In this document: piece after piece, positions 39,427-53,375 of the stretch
Layout of the letters: each line of letters starts with the position of its first letter
Numbering within the stretch: the first letter of the stretch is position 1
Made by a program: the position numbers and the translations under genes
Source of the DNA: Paraliobacillus ryukyuensis
GTDB lineage: Bacteria; Bacillota; Bacilli; Bacillales; Amphibacillaceae
NCBI RefSeq assembly: GCF_003315295.1
Contig: NZ_QNRI01000006.1
Location: forward strand, 1-64,000
Length of the DNA stretch: 64,000 nucleotides
Direction of reading: 5' to 3'
The notes under the pieces: generated by a model
The model's database searches: none
Told to the model about the DNA's origin: nothing
Seen by the model: the letters and a program-made list of their open reading frames with translations, nothing else

Positions 39427-40392
39427 ATGACGTTTGATCAATCAAAAACAAGAAAAGTAGTGATCATAGGTACTGGATTTGTTGGAGCTAGTTATGCCTA
39501 TTCCTTAGTGAACCAAGGTATTGTTAATGAGTTAGTACTTGTCGATTTAAATAAAGAACGTGCCGAAGGTGAAGCACGAGATCTCAATCATGGAATGCCG
39601 TTTGCCTTTGCCTCACCAATGAAGATTCGTTCAGGTGATTACGACGAATGTAAAAATGCCGATTTAGTCGTGATAACAGCTGGTGCAAATCAAGCACCTG
39701 GCGAGACACGATTAGATTTGGCTGCAAAAAACGCTAAAATCATGAAAGGGATCGTAACAAGCATTATGGATAGTGGTTTTAAAGGAATCTTATTAGTTGC
39801 CACTAACCCTGTTGATGTACTAACACATGTTGCTTTAGAAGTATCTAATTTACCTAAGGAACGAGTGATCGGTTCAGGAACTATTCTAGATACAGCCCGT
39901 TTCCGCTACCTTCTTAGTGAATATTATCAAGTGGACTCTCGAAATGTTCATGCCTATATCATTGGCGAACATGGCGATTCAGAATTACCCGTTTGGAGCC
40001 ATGTTCAGATTGGCGGTGTTCCAATCGAAAAATATGGTAAAATCACAGATGTTGAAAAAGATCCAGATATGATCAATATTTATGAAAATGTACGAGATGC
40101 TGCCTATCACATCATTGAACGAAAAGGCGCCACCTATTATGGAATCGGGCTTGGACTAGCACGATTAACAAAAGCTATTTTATACAATGAGAATGCGATA
40201 GTTACTGTATCTGCTTTGTTTGAAGGTGAGTACGGAATTGATAACGTGTATTTGGGGATACCAGCCGTTGTGAATGAGTATGGCGTCAGAGAGAAGCTTG
40301 AATTAGACTTAAATGAAAATGAGTTAAAGAAATTGAGAGAGTCCGCAGCAATTCTAAAAGAGATGACCGAAAATGTTATGCCTAAATCTTAA
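39427..40392 (+). CDS. ldh: L-lactate dehydrogenase
   Basis: NADH-dependent reduction of pyruvate to L-lactate in fermentation. 321 residues; NAD-binding [13 protein letters not shown] near 15, [17 protein letters not shown], the substrate-side [11 protein letters not shown], and the catalytic His in [13 protein letters not shown] near 180. RBS GGAGGGG. Monocistronic; a Rex-like palindrome is upstream, so expression likely follows the redox state. Confidence 0.96.
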   Translation: MTFDQSKTRKVVIIGTGFVGASYAYSLVNQGIVNELVLVDLNKERAEGEARDLNHGMPFAFASPMKIRSGDYDECKNADLVVITAGANQAPGETRLDLAAKNAKIMKGIVTSIMDSGFKGILLVATNPVDVLTHVALEVSNLPKERVIGSGTILDTARFRYLLSEYYQVDSRNVHAYIIGEHGDSELPVWSHVQIGGVPIEKYGKITDVEKDPDMINIYENVRDAAYHIIERKGATYYGIGLGLARLTKAILYNENAIVTVSALFEGEYGIDNVYLGIPAVVNEYGVREKLELDLNENELKKLRESAAILKEMTENVMPKS

Positions 40393-40417
40393 TATATAAA
40401 CAAGATAAATGATACGT

Positions 40418-40457
40418 AAGGGCCTAAAAGAATATTTTTTCTATTTGGCCCTCTTTT
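40418..40457 (+). terminator. Terminator of ldh
   Basis: AGGGCC pairs with GGCCCT, extended by an imperfect AAAAGAA / TTCTATTT helix, followed by CTTTTAAT. Confidence 0.75.
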
Positions 40458-40618
40458 AATATATTCAAAATGGATAATACAGACTAATTTGGGGAACCTA
40501 GTGTTGTTAAATTATACGCACACCAAAATTACTGGGTCATTTCTTTGCTCTTTAAGCATTACCAATAATATTTCTCTATAAAGGTTTAAAATTTATGTGA
40601 ATAATCAAGAGAAATTTG

Positions 40619-40647
40619 TTGAGGAAAAAGCAGACATCTGCTACAAT
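40619..40647 (+). promoter_or_regulatory. Sigma-A-like promoter of the cggR operon
   Basis: -35 TTGAGG at 40619-40624, a 17-bp spacer, and -10 TACAAT at 40642-40647, ending 30 bp before the CggR operator. Confidence 0.75.
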
Positions 40648-40676
40648 AATTGATGTAGAGATTTTTTTGCTGTATG

Positions 40677-40712
40677 TGGGACAAAAAATGACTACTAGGG
40701 ACGATAAGTTCC
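40677..40712 (+). promoter_or_regulatory. CggR operator
   Basis: Two direct repeats with the spacing of the B. subtilis operator: TGGGAC-N6-TGAC, then a 4-bp gap, then AGGGAC-N6-TTCC (consensus CGGGAC-N6-TGTC twice). It lies between the promoter and cggR, so CggR would block its own transcript and the glycolytic genes behind it until fructose-1,6-bisphosphate accumulates. Confidence 0.9.
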
Positions 40713-40742
40713 CCGATCGTTTTTTGTAAAAGGAGTAAAATC

Positions 40743-42810
<2,068 letters not shown>

Positions 42811-42829
42811 TTAATAAAGGACAATCATG

Positions 42830-42860
42830 TGGGAGGGGGGCAATCCTCCTCCCATTTTTC
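42830..42860 (+). terminator. Attenuating terminator between gapA and pgk
   Basis: TGGGAGG pairs with CCTCCCA around an 11-nt loop, then TTTTT. Because pgk and the following genes lie downstream, it probably ends only part of the transcripts and raises gapA dosage. Confidence 0.75.
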
Positions 42861-42886
42861 AAGTCATGTGTAATCTGAAATGATGT

Positions 42887-42909
42887 TATGTACATGATAC
42901 TTGTACATA
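42887..42909. promoter_or_regulatory. Perfect 8-bp inverted repeat upstream of pgk
   Basis: TATGTACA, TGATACT, TGTACATA. It ends 27 bp before the pgk start and could be an operator or a 5'-UTR hairpin. No matching regulator is known to me. Confidence 0.45.
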
Positions 42910-42936
42910 TAGATGAAGCTAAGGAGGTCGAGCAAG

Positions 42937-44118
42937 TTGAATAAACTGACTATTAAAGATTTAGATGTAAAAGGAAAAAAAGTATTTTGTCGTGTAGACT
43001 TTAACGTGCCAATGAGTGAGGGTGTTGTTACGGATGATACACGAATTAAAGCAGCACTACCAACCATTCAGTATTTGGTTGAAAAAGGTGCAAAAGTAAT
43101 TCTTTCTAGCCACTTAGGCCGTCCTAAAGGGGAAGTTGTTGAAGAATTACGCCTTGACCCAGTTGCAAAACGTCTTAGTGAATTACTAGGTCAAACGGTT
43201 ACAAAAACGGATGAAGTATATGGCGCAGAAGTTGACAAAGCTGTTAGTGAAATGACTGATGGTGATGTTGTGCTTATTGAAAATGTACGCTTCCATCCAG
43301 GAGAAACAAAAAATGATCCAGCATTAGCAAGCGAATTTGCTAAAATTGGTGATTATTATGTAAATGATGCCTTTGGTGCTGCTCACCGAGCGCATGCTTC
43401 AACAGCTGGTGTGGCAGAACATTTAACAGCTGCAGCTGGTTTTCTTTTAGAAAAAGAATTAGAAGTGTTAGGTAAAGCACTATCTAATCCTGAGCGTCCA
43501 TTTACCGCTATTATCGGTGGGGCGAAAGTGAAAGACAAAATTGGTGTTATCGATAATCTATTAGATAAAGTTGATAACCTAATTATTGGCGGTGGTCTTG
43601 CTTATACATTTGTTAAAGCACAAGGCTATGAAATCGGTAAATCATTACTTGAAGAAGATAAAATTGATTTAGCAAAACAATTTATGCAAAAAGCAAAAGA
43701 CAAAGGTGTCAATATGGTACTGCCTGTCGATGCTATAGTAGCTGATGACTTCTCTAATGATGCAAATACACAAATCGTTGATATTGATAGTATTCCAACA
43801 GATTGGGAAGCATTAGATATTGGTCCAAAATCAGTAGATGCATACCAAAAATTAGTAAAAGATTCCAAGTTAGTTATTTGGAACGGGCCAATGGGTGTAT
43901 TTGAACTAGATGCATTTGCTAAAGGTACAATTGGGGTTGCTGAAGCCTTAGCTCAAACAGAAGGTTATACAATTATCGGTGGTGGTGATTCCGCTGCTGC
44001 AGTTGAAAAATTCCATATGGCAGAAAAAATGGATCACATTTCAACTGGTGGAGGCGCTTCTCTTGAATTTATGGAAGGAAAAGTACTTCCAGGCGTTGAA
44101 GCATTAACAGATAAATAA
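42937..44118 (+). CDS. pgk: Phosphoglycerate kinase
   Basis: Transfers phosphate from 1,3-bisphosphoglycerate to ADP. 393 residues; CRVDFNVPM near 20, [10 protein letters not shown] near 60 and the C-terminal [12 protein letters not shown] nucleotide motif. The start is TTG 42937 behind AAGGAGGT, giving [14 protein letters not shown] as in the family; the frame is open to 42913. Confidence 0.97.
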   Translation: MNKLTIKDLDVKGKKVFCRVDFNVPMSEGVVTDDTRIKAALPTIQYLVEKGAKVILSSHLGRPKGEVVEELRLDPVAKRLSELLGQTVTKTDEVYGAEVDKAVSEMTDGDVVLIENVRFHPGETKNDPALASEFAKIGDYYVNDAFGAAHRAHASTAGVAEHLTAAAGFLLEKELEVLGKALSNPERPFTAIIGGAKVKDKIGVIDNLLDKVDNLIIGGGLAYTFVKAQGYEIGKSLLEEDKIDLAKQFMQKAKDKGVNMVLPVDAIVADDFSNDANTQIVDIDSIPTDWEALDIGPKSVDAYQKLVKDSKLVIWNGPMGVFELDAFAKGTIGVAEALAQTEGYTIIGGGDSAAAVEKFHMAEKMDHISTGGGASLEFMEGKVLPGVEALTDK

Positions 44119-44138
44119 ATCGTAGAGAGGTGAAGACA

Positions 44139-44897
44139 TTGCGTAAAAAAGTAATTGCAGGAAACTGGAAAATGAACAAAGTTTTAGCTGATGCAGAATC
44201 TTTCGTTGAAGCTACCAAAAACAATGTGCCAAGCGCTGATAAAGTAGAATCAGTTGTTTGTGCTCCATTCCCTTATCTTCATGCATTAGTTAAAAAAACA
44301 GCTGGAACTGATTTAGCAGTTGCTGCTCAAAACATGCATTATGAAGAAAGTGGTGCATTCACTGGAGAAGTAAGCCCAGTTATGTTGAAAGATTTGGGTG
44401 TCTCTTACGTCGTATTAGGCCACTCTGAACGTCGCGAATACTTTGCTGAAACAGACGAAACAGTAAACCAGAAAGCTCACGCTGCCTTTAATCATGGTAT
44501 TACTCCAATTGTTTGTGTTGGTGAAACATTAGAACAACGTGAAAGCAACCAAACAATGGACTTAATTGCTGATCAAGTGAAAAAAGCATTAACTGGTCTT
44601 TCAGAAGATCAAGTAAAACAAACAATTATTGCTTATGAACCAATCTGGGCAATCGGTACGGGTAAAACAGCTACTTCAGAACAAGCAAATGAAGTATGTA
44701 CCCATATTCGTAAAGTTGTTGCAGAAGCTGTATCATCAGATGCGGCTGAAGCGGTTCGTATCCAATATGGCGGTAGTGTGAAACCAGCAAATGTTGACGA
44801 ACTACTAGCACAATCTGATATTGATGGTGCATTAGTAGGCGGCGCAAGCTTAGAAGCTGATTCATTCTTGAAACTAGTGGAGGCTGGTACAAAATGA
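44139..44897 (+). CDS. tpiA: Triosephosphate isomerase
   Basis: Interconverts dihydroxyacetone phosphate and glyceraldehyde 3-phosphate. 252 residues; N-terminal AGNWKMN, catalytic His in GHSERR near 95 and Glu in [11 protein letters not shown] near 167, phosphate loop GGSVKP. TTG 44139 is the start by homology, behind GAGAGGTGA. The stop overlaps the ATG of gpmI (ATGA). Confidence 0.97.
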   Translation: MRKKVIAGNWKMNKVLADAESFVEATKNNVPSADKVESVVCAPFPYLHALVKKTAGTDLAVAAQNMHYEESGAFTGEVSPVMLKDLGVSYVVLGHSERREYFAETDETVNQKAHAAFNHGITPIVCVGETLEQRESNQTMDLIADQVKKALTGLSEDQVKQTIIAYEPIWAIGTGKTATSEQANEVCTHIRKVVAEAVSSDAAEAVRIQYGGSVKPANVDELLAQSDIDGALVGGASLEADSFLKLVEAGTK

Positions 44898-46432
44898 GTC
44901 AAAATAAACTAGCTGCCCTTATCATTCTGGATGGTTATGGTCTACGCGATGAAAATAAAGGGAATGCCGTTAAACATGCCAACACACCTAACTTTGATCG
45001 CTATTGGAACCAATTCCCACACAACCAATTAACAGCTTGTGGGGAAGCGGTTGGTCTACCTGAAGGTCAAATGGGAAACTCCGAAGTAGGTCACTTAAAC
45101 ATTGGTGCTGGACGTATTGTGTACCAAAGTTTAACACGTGTGAATTTGTCTATTCGTGAAGGTGACTTTTTCGAAAATAAAGTATTACTAGATGCAATCA
45201 ACCATGCGAAAGATAATAATAAAGCACTACACTTGTTTGGGTTATTATCTGACGGTGGTGTTCATAGTCATATTGAACACTTATATGCTGTCTTGCAATT
45301 AGCTGCAGATCAAGGCTTGAAAAACGTTTATGTTCATGGATTTTTAGATGGACGTGATGTTGGTCAAAAATCTGCTAAAAAATACATTGAAGCCACAGAA
45401 GAAAAAATGAAAGAAATAGGCGTTGGAGAGTTTGCTACTATCTCTGGCCGTTATTATTCCATGGATCGTGACAAACGTTGGGATCGTGTGAAAAAATCAT
45501 ATGATGCAATGGTTTATGGTGAAGGACCTAAATATCAAGATCCGATCCAACTTGTCGATGATTCTTATGCAAACGAAATCTATGATGAGTTTGTTATTCC
45601 ATCTGTTATTACAGATGAAAATGGACAACCAAAAGCTACGATCCAAGATGAAGACTCAATTATCTTCTATAATTTCCGTCCGGATCGTGCCATTCAGATT
45701 TCACGTACGTTTGCAAATGATGACTTCCGTGATTTTGATCGTGGTGAACATCCGCCAAAAGACGTTCAATTTGTCTGCATGACACAGTTTAGTGAAACAG
45801 TCGACGGACTTGTTGCATATAAACCGGTCAATTTAGATAATACACTTGGTGAAGTGTTATCACAAAATAACCTTAATCAATTACGTATTGCAGAGACAGA
45901 AAAATATCCACACGTTACCTTCTTTATGAGTGGTGGACGTGAACAAGAATTTCCTGGTGAAAAACGTATTCTAATTGATTCACCAAAAGTAGCAACCTAT
46001 GACTTGAAGCCAGAAATGAGTGCATATGAAGTAACAGATGCTCTACTTAAAGAGTTAGATGAAGGTAACCAAAATGCTATCATTTTGAACTTTGCTAACC
46101 CAGATATGGTTGGTCATTCTGGTATGCTTGAACCAACAGTTAAAGCAATTGAAGCTGTTGATGAATGTCTTGGTAAAATTGTAGATAAGATCCTTGAAAA
46201 AGGTGGAGAAGCAATTATTACCGCAGACCATGGTAACTCTGATGAAGTTATTACTTTGGAAGGTAAACCAATGACTGCTCATACCACCAATCCAGTTCCA
46301 GTAATTGTTACAAAAGATGGAGTTGAATTGCGTAATGGCGGTATTCTAGGCGATCTTGCGCCGACGATGCTAGATTTACTAAATGTTACGAAGCCAAAAG
46401 AAATGACAGGTAGTTCATTAATTAAAAAATAA
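44894..46432 (+). CDS. gpmI: 2,3-bisphosphoglycerate-independent phosphoglycerate mutase
   Basis: Manganese-dependent iPGM (pgm in B. subtilis), 512 residues. The catalytic serine lies in [14 protein letters not shown] near 62; metal ligands fit ILDGYG at the N-terminus and [11 protein letters not shown] near 440. Such enzymes are important in spore formers because Mn and pH control 3-phosphoglycerate storage. Coupled to tpiA. Confidence 0.97.
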   Translation: MSQNKLAALIILDGYGLRDENKGNAVKHANTPNFDRYWNQFPHNQLTACGEAVGLPEGQMGNSEVGHLNIGAGRIVYQSLTRVNLSIREGDFFENKVLLDAINHAKDNNKALHLFGLLSDGGVHSHIEHLYAVLQLAADQGLKNVYVHGFLDGRDVGQKSAKKYIEATEEKMKEIGVGEFATISGRYYSMDRDKRWDRVKKSYDAMVYGEGPKYQDPIQLVDDSYANEIYDEFVIPSVITDENGQPKATIQDEDSIIFYNFRPDRAIQISRTFANDDFRDFDRGEHPPKDVQFVCMTQFSETVDGLVAYKPVNLDNTLGEVLSQNNLNQLRIAETEKYPHVTFFMSGGREQEFPGEKRILIDSPKVATYDLKPEMSAYEVTDALLKELDEGNQNAIILNFANPDMVGHSGMLEPTVKAIEAVDECLGKIVDKILEKGGEAIITADHGNSDEVITLEGKPMTAHTTNPVPVIVTKDGVELRNGGILGDLAPTMLDLLNVTKPKEMTGSSLIKK

Positions 46433-47746
<1,314 letters not shown>

Positions 47747-47764
47747 GAATATAGAGTGTATGCG

Positions 47765-47803
47765 AAAAAGTCTTCTAAAGGTTTACCTTTAGAAGACTTT
47801 TTG
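47765..47803 (+). terminator. Terminator of the glycolytic operon
   Basis: AAAAAGTCTTCTAAAGG and CCTTTAGAAGACTTTTT form a 17-bp perfect stem with a TTTA loop. Confidence 0.95.
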
Positions 47804-47889
47804 ATTTGGTCAAAACCATATTTTATCTGATGGAAAAACGGTTTAAGAGCCTGGAAATCATCATATCTCTAAATAACGTGAACTCTGCA

Positions 47890-47918
47890 TTGACAAATCG
47901 AACCGCTTTTTGTAAGAT
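47890..47918 (+). promoter_or_regulatory. Promoter of the siderophore uptake genes
   Basis: -35 TTGACA at 47890-47895, 17-bp spacer, -10 TAAGAT at 47913-47918. The Fur box begins 12 bp downstream. Confidence 0.8.
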
Positions 47919-47929
47919 AATAATGCAAA

Positions 47930-47944
47930 TGATAATCTTTATCA
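47930..47944 (+). promoter_or_regulatory. Fur box
   Basis: TGATAATCTTTATCA differs by one base from the 7-1-7 consensus TGATAATNATTATCA. It covers the expected transcription start, so iron would repress the two genes downstream. Confidence 0.88.
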
Positions 47945-47967
47945 ATTACATATAGGAGGAATTGGAC

Positions 47968-48951
47968 ATGCGCAAAAAAGGACTTATAATATATTTTATT
48001 GCAGTTGTTTTTCTATTAGCTGCTTGCGGTAATAATGAAGGCACGCAAGAAAGTGATGAGAATACGAACGAAAGTACAGAATCTATAACGGTAACAGATG
48101 CTTATGATGAGACAACGTTTGAGGAGGTTCCAGAGCGTGTTGTTGTGTTAGAATGGGTATATGCTGAAGATTTATTGGCTTTGGGAATTCAACCAGTAGG
48201 AATGGCTGATATTGAAAATTATCACAATTGGGTCAATATTGAGCTAGAATTATCAGAAGATGTAGTGGATGTTGGTACACGTCAAGAACCTAACTTAGAA
48301 GCTATTGCTGAATTAAATCCAGATGTTATTATCACTGCAGGTTATCGACACGAAGGGATTATGGATAGCTTAGAAGAGATTGCCCCAACCTTAGCTTTTA
48401 ATCCTTATCCTGAAGAAGGTCAAGGAAATCAATTTGAGGAAATGAAAACCACTTTTAATAAATTAGGTACACTATTCCAGAAAGAAGATAAAGCGACAGA
48501 AGTTATTAATGGAATGGAAGAAACATTTACATCTGTTGCACAGGAGATTTCAGATGCCAATGTAGAGAATAACTCGTTCGTATTATCGCAAGCCTATACA
48601 TCCGACAATAATCCAGTACTACGTTTATTTAAAGATAATGCAATGGCGGTGCAGATCATGGAACAATTAGGATTGGAAAATGCTTATGAATCTGAAGGGT
48701 TTCAACTATACGGTTATGATGAAGCAAGTGTAGAAGCATTGCAAAACTTCCAAGATGCAAACTTCTTTTACATTGTGCAAGAAGATGACAATATTTTCAC
48801 TAATCAATTAGCTGGGAATCCTGCGTGGGAAAACTTATCATTCGTTGAAGAGGGTAATACGTATGGATTACCAGGAGATACATGGACGTATGGAGGACCA
48901 TTATCAGCTGAAGTATTTGCTAATCAAATAAAAAATGCATTAACGGAATAA
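47968..48951 (+). CDS. Iron-siderophore ABC transporter substrate-binding lipoprotein
   Basis: 327-residue type III periplasmic-binding-fold protein anchored by a lipobox LLAAC (Cys near 20) and followed by an acidic/Asn/Ser linker. The core begins at TVTDAYDETTFEEVPERVVVLEW, typical of FecB/YfiY-like binding proteins for iron-siderophores. ATG 47968 lies 8 bp after AGGAGG; a TTG at 47962 is less likely. Fur-box controlled and followed by its permease gene after 18 bp. Ligand (catecholate, citrate or hydroxamate) cannot be told. Confidence 0.9.
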   Translation: MRKKGLIIYFIAVVFLLAACGNNEGTQESDENTNESTESITVTDAYDETTFEEVPERVVVLEWVYAEDLLALGIQPVGMADIENYHNWVNIELELSEDVVDVGTRQEPNLEAIAELNPDVIITAGYRHEGIMDSLEEIAPTLAFNPYPEEGQGNQFEEMKTTFNKLGTLFQKEDKATEVINGMEETFTSVAQEISDANVENNSFVLSQAYTSDNNPVLRLFKDNAMAVQIMEQLGLENAYESEGFQLYGYDEASVEALQNFQDANFFYIVQEDDNIFTNQLAGNPAWENLSFVEEGNTYGLPGDTWTYGGPLSAEVFANQIKNALTE

Positions 48952-48969
48952 AAATTGAGATGTGATTCG

Positions 48970-51012
48970 ATGAAACTTACAAGCTTACCATTTGGAATAA
49001 AAACGGCTCTTACCTTTGGAGGGGGAGCCGTCCTTTTGATGTTATTATTATTTATCCATATTAACCAAGGAAGCGTTGATTTAGCACCTTCTGTTATTAT
49101 CAATGCTATATTTAATCCCCAAGATATACTAGCCCATCATACCGTACGTTATCTTCGCTTGCCACGTGCATTAATGGGCTTACTTGCTGGGGGAGCATTA
49201 GCCGTAGCTGGGGCAATTTTGCAAACCATTACAAAAAACCCATTAGCATCTGCGAGTACGCTTGGGATCCATTCTGGTTCTTATTTTGCTGTGATATTGG
49301 CTACTGTTTTCATGCCTGCTTCTGTGTCTTACAACGGGCTGCTCGTTGCTTTTTTCGGAGGTTTGCTTACCGCAGGGATGGCTTATGTAATCGCAGGTAC
49401 GACGTCCAGTAATCAAGTGAAACTAGTGTTAGCTGGTATGGTTATTACAATGATGTTTTCTGCTTTTACATCGCTATTGCAATTATTTTACGAAAATGAA
49501 ACGTCGGGTCTATTTTTATGGGGATCAGGTACACTTGTACAAAATAATTGGGAAGGCGTACAATTTTCGTTACCTTTTGTTGTAGTAGGTTTATTAGCAG
49601 CACTTCTGTTAGCGAAATCGTTAGATATTTTTCGATTAGGGGAAGATGTAGCAAAATCATTAGGGCAACGCGTTGACTTGATTCGTTTACTAGCACTACT
49701 TGTATCTGTATTTTTAACAGCAATAACGGTTAGTGTGGTTGGACCAATTGGATTTGTTGGATTAATTGCCCCTCATCTACTTAAATTATTAGGTTTTCAG
49801 AATCATTATCTGTTGTTGCTTGGATCATTTATTTGGGGTGCGAATGTTTTAATAGGAGCAGATATATTTGCTAGATGGATAGATCCATCTTTTTCTGAAT
49901 TACCAGTAGGAGCAATCACTGCGTTCATTGGAGCCCCATGGCTAATATGGCTTGTGTTACGAAATCAAAAAAATAAGTATAGCAACGCACAATCGAGTAA
50001 TATGTTAACAGGTAAAATATCATTTTCTGTTTCACCAGCTGTATTTATGTACCTACTCGTGTTAGGCTTGGTCATCTTGATTGTTATTGGAATGGCAACA
50101 GGCAATAGTGGCATTCAACTTGTTCATAGTTTTCGAGCCCTTTTAGGTTTAGAAAATCCTTTTATCCAGAATATGATACTCAATTTGCGCTTACCTCGTT
50201 TATTAGTAGCTGCTGTCAGTGGAGCTTTGTTGGCTATTAGTGGATTTGTTTTTCAAGGAGTCTTGCGCAATCCTTTAGCAGATCCATCGGTAATTGGTAT
50301 TACATCTGGTGCTGGAGTTGGTGCATTAACTATTCTTTATATTTCAGGTATATCAGCTATCTTTGTTCCACTGGGGGCATTTCTTGGTGCAATGTTGGCA
50401 TTTTTGGTCGTAATGATTTTATCTTATCGAGCAAAATTTCAGCCGACTTTATTAGCTCTACTTGGGATTGGTGTATCAGCATTTGGTTCGGCCATTATTC
50501 AAATTTTTGTAACTGAAGCGGATATGGCAGTTACATCTGCACTAACATGGTTAGCCGGAAGCACGTATGCTAAGAGTTGGACAGAGTTATTCACTTATTT
50601 AATTGGACCATTCTTAATTGTTTTTCCGTTACTACTGTTGCAATTGAAAAATATTGATCTACTGGCATTAGGGGATGACACTGCGAAAGGATTAGGCATG
50701 AAGGTAGCAGAAGCCAGGTTTCGTTTGGCACTTTTGGCTTCCTTATTAGCCGCTGCTAGTGTTGCTGCTGTGGGCTCCATTGGGTTTGTCGGTTTAATAG
50801 CACCTCATGTGGCGCGTATTATATTAGGTGCTACGCAAAAATATATTCTTCCAATCACTGCATTATTAGGTGCAACAGTGCTAGTGTTTGCTGATATTTT
50901 AAGTAGAACATTATTAGTCCCAAAAGAGATTCCATCCGGTATCATTGTTGCTATTATAGGTGCACCGTATTTTTTATTTTTAATGTATCGATCAAATCAT
51001 ATAAAAGATTAA
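48970..51012 (+). CDS. Fused double-length FecCD/FhuB-type iron-siderophore permease
   Basis: 680 residues with two consecutive FecCD permease domains (about 15-335 and 350-675), each carrying the RLPR, ...KNPLA/RNPLA... and GFVGLIAPH motifs. One chain thus supplies the two membrane subunits of the importer, like E. coli FhuB. ATG 48970 follows a weak GAGATGTG site; a TTG at 48955 is also open. No ATPase gene follows: the next gene is convergent, so the ATP-binding subunit must come from elsewhere. Confidence 0.9.
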   Translation: MKLTSLPFGIKTALTFGGGAVLLMLLLFIHINQGSVDLAPSVIINAIFNPQDILAHHTVRYLRLPRALMGLLAGGALAVAGAILQTITKNPLASASTLGIHSGSYFAVILATVFMPASVSYNGLLVAFFGGLLTAGMAYVIAGTTSSNQVKLVLAGMVITMMFSAFTSLLQLFYENETSGLFLWGSGTLVQNNWEGVQFSLPFVVVGLLAALLLAKSLDIFRLGEDVAKSLGQRVDLIRLLALLVSVFLTAITVSVVGPIGFVGLIAPHLLKLLGFQNHYLLLLGSFIWGANVLIGADIFARWIDPSFSELPVGAITAFIGAPWLIWLVLRNQKNKYSNAQSSNMLTGKISFSVSPAVFMYLLVLGLVILIVIGMATGNSGIQLVHSFRALLGLENPFIQNMILNLRLPRLLVAAVSGALLAISGFVFQGVLRNPLADPSVIGITSGAGVGALTILYISGISAIFVPLGAFLGAMLAFLVVMILSYRAKFQPTLLALLGIGVSAFGSAIIQIFVTEADMAVTSALTWLAGSTYAKSWTELFTYLIGPFLIVFPLLLLQLKNIDLLALGDDTAKGLGMKVAEARFRLALLASLLAAASVAAVGSIGFVGLIAPHVARIILGATQKYILPITALLGATVLVFADILSRTLLVPKEIPSGIIVAIIGAPYFLFLMYRSNHIKD

Positions 51013-51020
51013 TCTATATC

Positions 51021-51057
51021 AAAAGAGCGTCATTCCTATTAGGAATGACGCTCTTTT
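51021..51057. terminator. Bidirectional terminator between the permease and ptsI genes
   Basis: AAAAGAGCGTCATTCCTA and its exact complement form a perfect stem with A/T tracts on both sides. Confidence 0.93.
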
Positions 51058-51062
51058 ACATC

Positions 51063-52778
51063 TTATTGATTTGTTTTCTCGCGTACAAATGCTTCTACTT
51101 CACTTGCTGTGCTCATGCTAAGAAGTTGCTCTTTGTAAGTAGCTAGTTCTTCTTTGGAAAGATCTTTGATTTGTGTACGTGCTGGTAAAATAGATGTAGC
51201 ACTCATACTAAATTCGTCTAATCCCAAACCTAATAGGATAGGAATAGCGATGGAGTCGCCAGCCATTTCACCACACATACCGGCCCATTTACCTTCTGCA
51301 TGTGCTGCTTCAATCACATTGTTAACAAGGTTTAAAATCGCAGGATGGTATGGTTGATACAAGTATGAAACACGTTCATTCATACGATCAGCTGCCATCG
51401 TATATTGAATTAAATCATTTGTACCGATACTGAAGAAATCAACTTCCTTGGCAAATTGACGAGCAATTACCGCTGTTGATGGAATCTCAACCATGATACC
51501 AACTTCGATATCATCAGAAACAGTTACACCGTCATTTTGAAGATTTTCTTTTTCTTCAAGTAACAGTCCTTTTGCTTCACGAAATTCATCTAGTGTAGCA
51601 ATCATCGGGAACATGATTTTTAGATTACCGTATGTACTTGCGCGTAATAGAGCGCGTAATTGCACACGGAAAATATCATCACGTTCTAAGCAAAGACGAA
51701 TGGCACGGAAGCCTAGGAATGGGTTCATTTCTTTCGGTAGATCAAGGTAGCTTAACTCTTTGTCTCCACCGATATCCAATGTACGAACTACAACTGGTTT
51801 ATCCCCCATTTGCTCTAATACAGATTTATACGCTTCAAATTGCTCATCTTCTGTAGGAAGTTCGCTTTTACCCATGTAAAGAAATTCAGTACGATATAAG
51901 CCAACGCCTTCACCGCCATTATTGATAATACCAGCAACATCGTCAGGGGTACCAATATTTGCAACTAGTTCCACATGGGAACCATCAGATGAAACAGTTG
52001 GTTCATCTTTTAATTGCGCCCAAATTTCTTTTTGTTTTTCAAAATCTGCTTGTTTCTGCTCGTATTGAGTAATCTCTTCATTAGATGGATTAACAATTAC
52101 TTGTCCATCAATGCCATCCACAATTACGATATCGTTCTCTTTCACATCTTCTGTAATTGTTTTTGTTCCAACTACAGCTGGAATTTCAAGCGAACGAGCC
52201 ATAATCGCTGAGTGGGAGGTACGACCACCAATGTTTGTAGTGAACCCTTTAACAAATTGTTTATTTAATTGTGCAGTATCAGAAGGGGTTAAGTCTTCTG
52301 CAATAACTACTACTTCTTCATCGATAAGTGCAGGGTCTGGGAATGATACATTTAATAAATGCGCCATCACACGCTTGGTGACATCTTGAATGTCAGCTGC
52401 ACGTTCACGCATGTATTCATTGTCCATCGCTTTGAACATATCAATAAACATATTTGCTGTTTCGTCTAATGCAGATTCAGCATTTACTAAATCCGTTTTG
52501 ATTTTATCTTGGATCGGGTTAACTAGTTCTGGGTCACCGAGTACAAGCAAGTGAGCAGAGAAAATTTCAGCATGTTCATCACCTAAAGTTTTGCGTGCGT
52601 TCTCTTTAATTATCTCTAATTCTTTCTTAGAAACTTCTAACGCTTCATTTAAGCGTTTTACTTCTGCTTCTGCATCGTCCACTTTCTTTTTCTCAAAAGA
52701 AAGATCAGGAGTTGCTAATTTATACGCTTTCGCAATTGCAACTCCACTAGATGCTGCAATCCCCGTGATAGTACTCAT
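51063..52778 (-). CDS. ptsI: PTS phosphoenolpyruvate-protein phosphotransferase (Enzyme I)
   Basis: General PTS component that takes phosphate from phosphoenolpyruvate and passes it to HPr. 571 residues; the phosphorylated His lies in [11 protein letters not shown] near 190, the PEP-utiliser C-domain holds FYRTEFLYM-type (LYRTEFLYM) and EIPSTAVIA motifs, and GTNDLIQY near 455. RBS GGGGAG on the minus strand. The start lies 6 bp after the ptsH stop. Confidence 0.97.
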   Translation of the reverse strand: MSTITGIAASSGVAIAKAYKLATPDLSFEKKKVDDAEAEVKRLNEALEVSKKELEIIKENARKTLGDEHAEIFSAHLLVLGDPELVNPIQDKIKTDLVNAESALDETANMFIDMFKAMDNEYMRERAADIQDVTKRVMAHLLNVSFPDPALIDEEVVVIAEDLTPSDTAQLNKQFVKGFTTNIGGRTSHSAIMARSLEIPAVVGTKTITEDVKENDIVIVDGIDGQVIVNPSNEEITQYEQKQADFEKQKEIWAQLKDEPTVSSDGSHVELVANIGTPDDVAGIINNGGEGVGLYRTEFLYMGKSELPTEDEQFEAYKSVLEQMGDKPVVVRTLDIGGDKELSYLDLPKEMNPFLGFRAIRLCLERDDIFRVQLRALLRASTYGNLKIMFPMIATLDEFREAKGLLLEEKENLQNDGVTVSDDIEVGIMVEIPSTAVIARQFAKEVDFFSIGTNDLIQYTMAADRMNERVSYLYQPYHPAILNLVNNVIEAAHAEGKWAGMCGEMAGDSIAIPILLGLGLDEFSMSATSILPARTQIKDLSKEELATYKEQLLSMSTASEVEAFVREKTNQ

Positions 52779-52784
52779 TAAAAA

Positions 52785-53054
52785 TTACTCCCCTAGTCCT
52801 TCTTGTTTAATTACGTCGTAAATCGCATCGATTGCTTCTTGTTCGTCTGAACCTTTTGCAACAAGTTTGATTTTCGCATCTTTAGGAATTCCAAGAGACA
52901 TAACGCCCATAATTGATTTCAAGTTTACTGATTTGCCATTGTATTCAACTGTAACGTCTGAAGAAAAGCTACCTGCTTTATTTACTAATACGGTCGCTGG
53001 ACGCGCATGCACTCCTGTTGAATCTGTAATTGTAACTGTTTTTTCTGCTGCCAT
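52785..53054 (-). CDS. ptsH: PTS phosphocarrier protein HPr
   Basis: 89 residues. Active His in GVHARPAT is residue 16 with Met counted (His15 by convention); the regulatory serine in [13 protein letters not shown] is residue 47 (Ser46 by convention), the target of HprK encoded at 23.8 kb. It is the only intact HPr-type protein in the window. RBS AGGAGG on the minus strand. Confidence 0.97.
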   Translation of the reverse strand: MAAEKTVTITDSTGVHARPATVLVNKAGSFSSDVTVEYNGKSVNLKSIMGVMSLGIPKDAKIKLVAKGSDEQEAIDAIYDVIKQEGLGE

Positions 53055-53102
53055 GAAAAAAACCTCCTAAATAATTATATTTTATAGGTATACTACAATA
53101 CA

Positions 53103-53132
53103 ATTTTACTCTTTTTTAAGGTGCAATTTCAA
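53103..53132 (-). promoter_or_regulatory. Promoter of ptsHI
   Basis: On the minus strand -35 TTGAAA (53127-53132), an 18-bp spacer and -10 TAAAAT (53103-53108). The remaining 320-bp gap up to fruK holds AT-rich sequence without a gene or a clear fruK terminator. Confidence 0.65.
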
Positions 53133-53375
53133 GAACTACACCTAAAACGTCGCATAATTGTAAGATTTGCATATAAAGAAGCATTTATTCTTCTTCTATA
53201 AACTTATACCGCTATTACAATACCATTATATTTGTTTGACGTCCACTTATAGAAAAGATAAAGATATTTTTTAATTATATTAATGCGATACAACTGTGAA
53301 AATAGCATGGTAAGAGTGGATACAATACCCATCGTTCAATACTAGTATAAACAAACTCTAAAGTACTATTATGTT

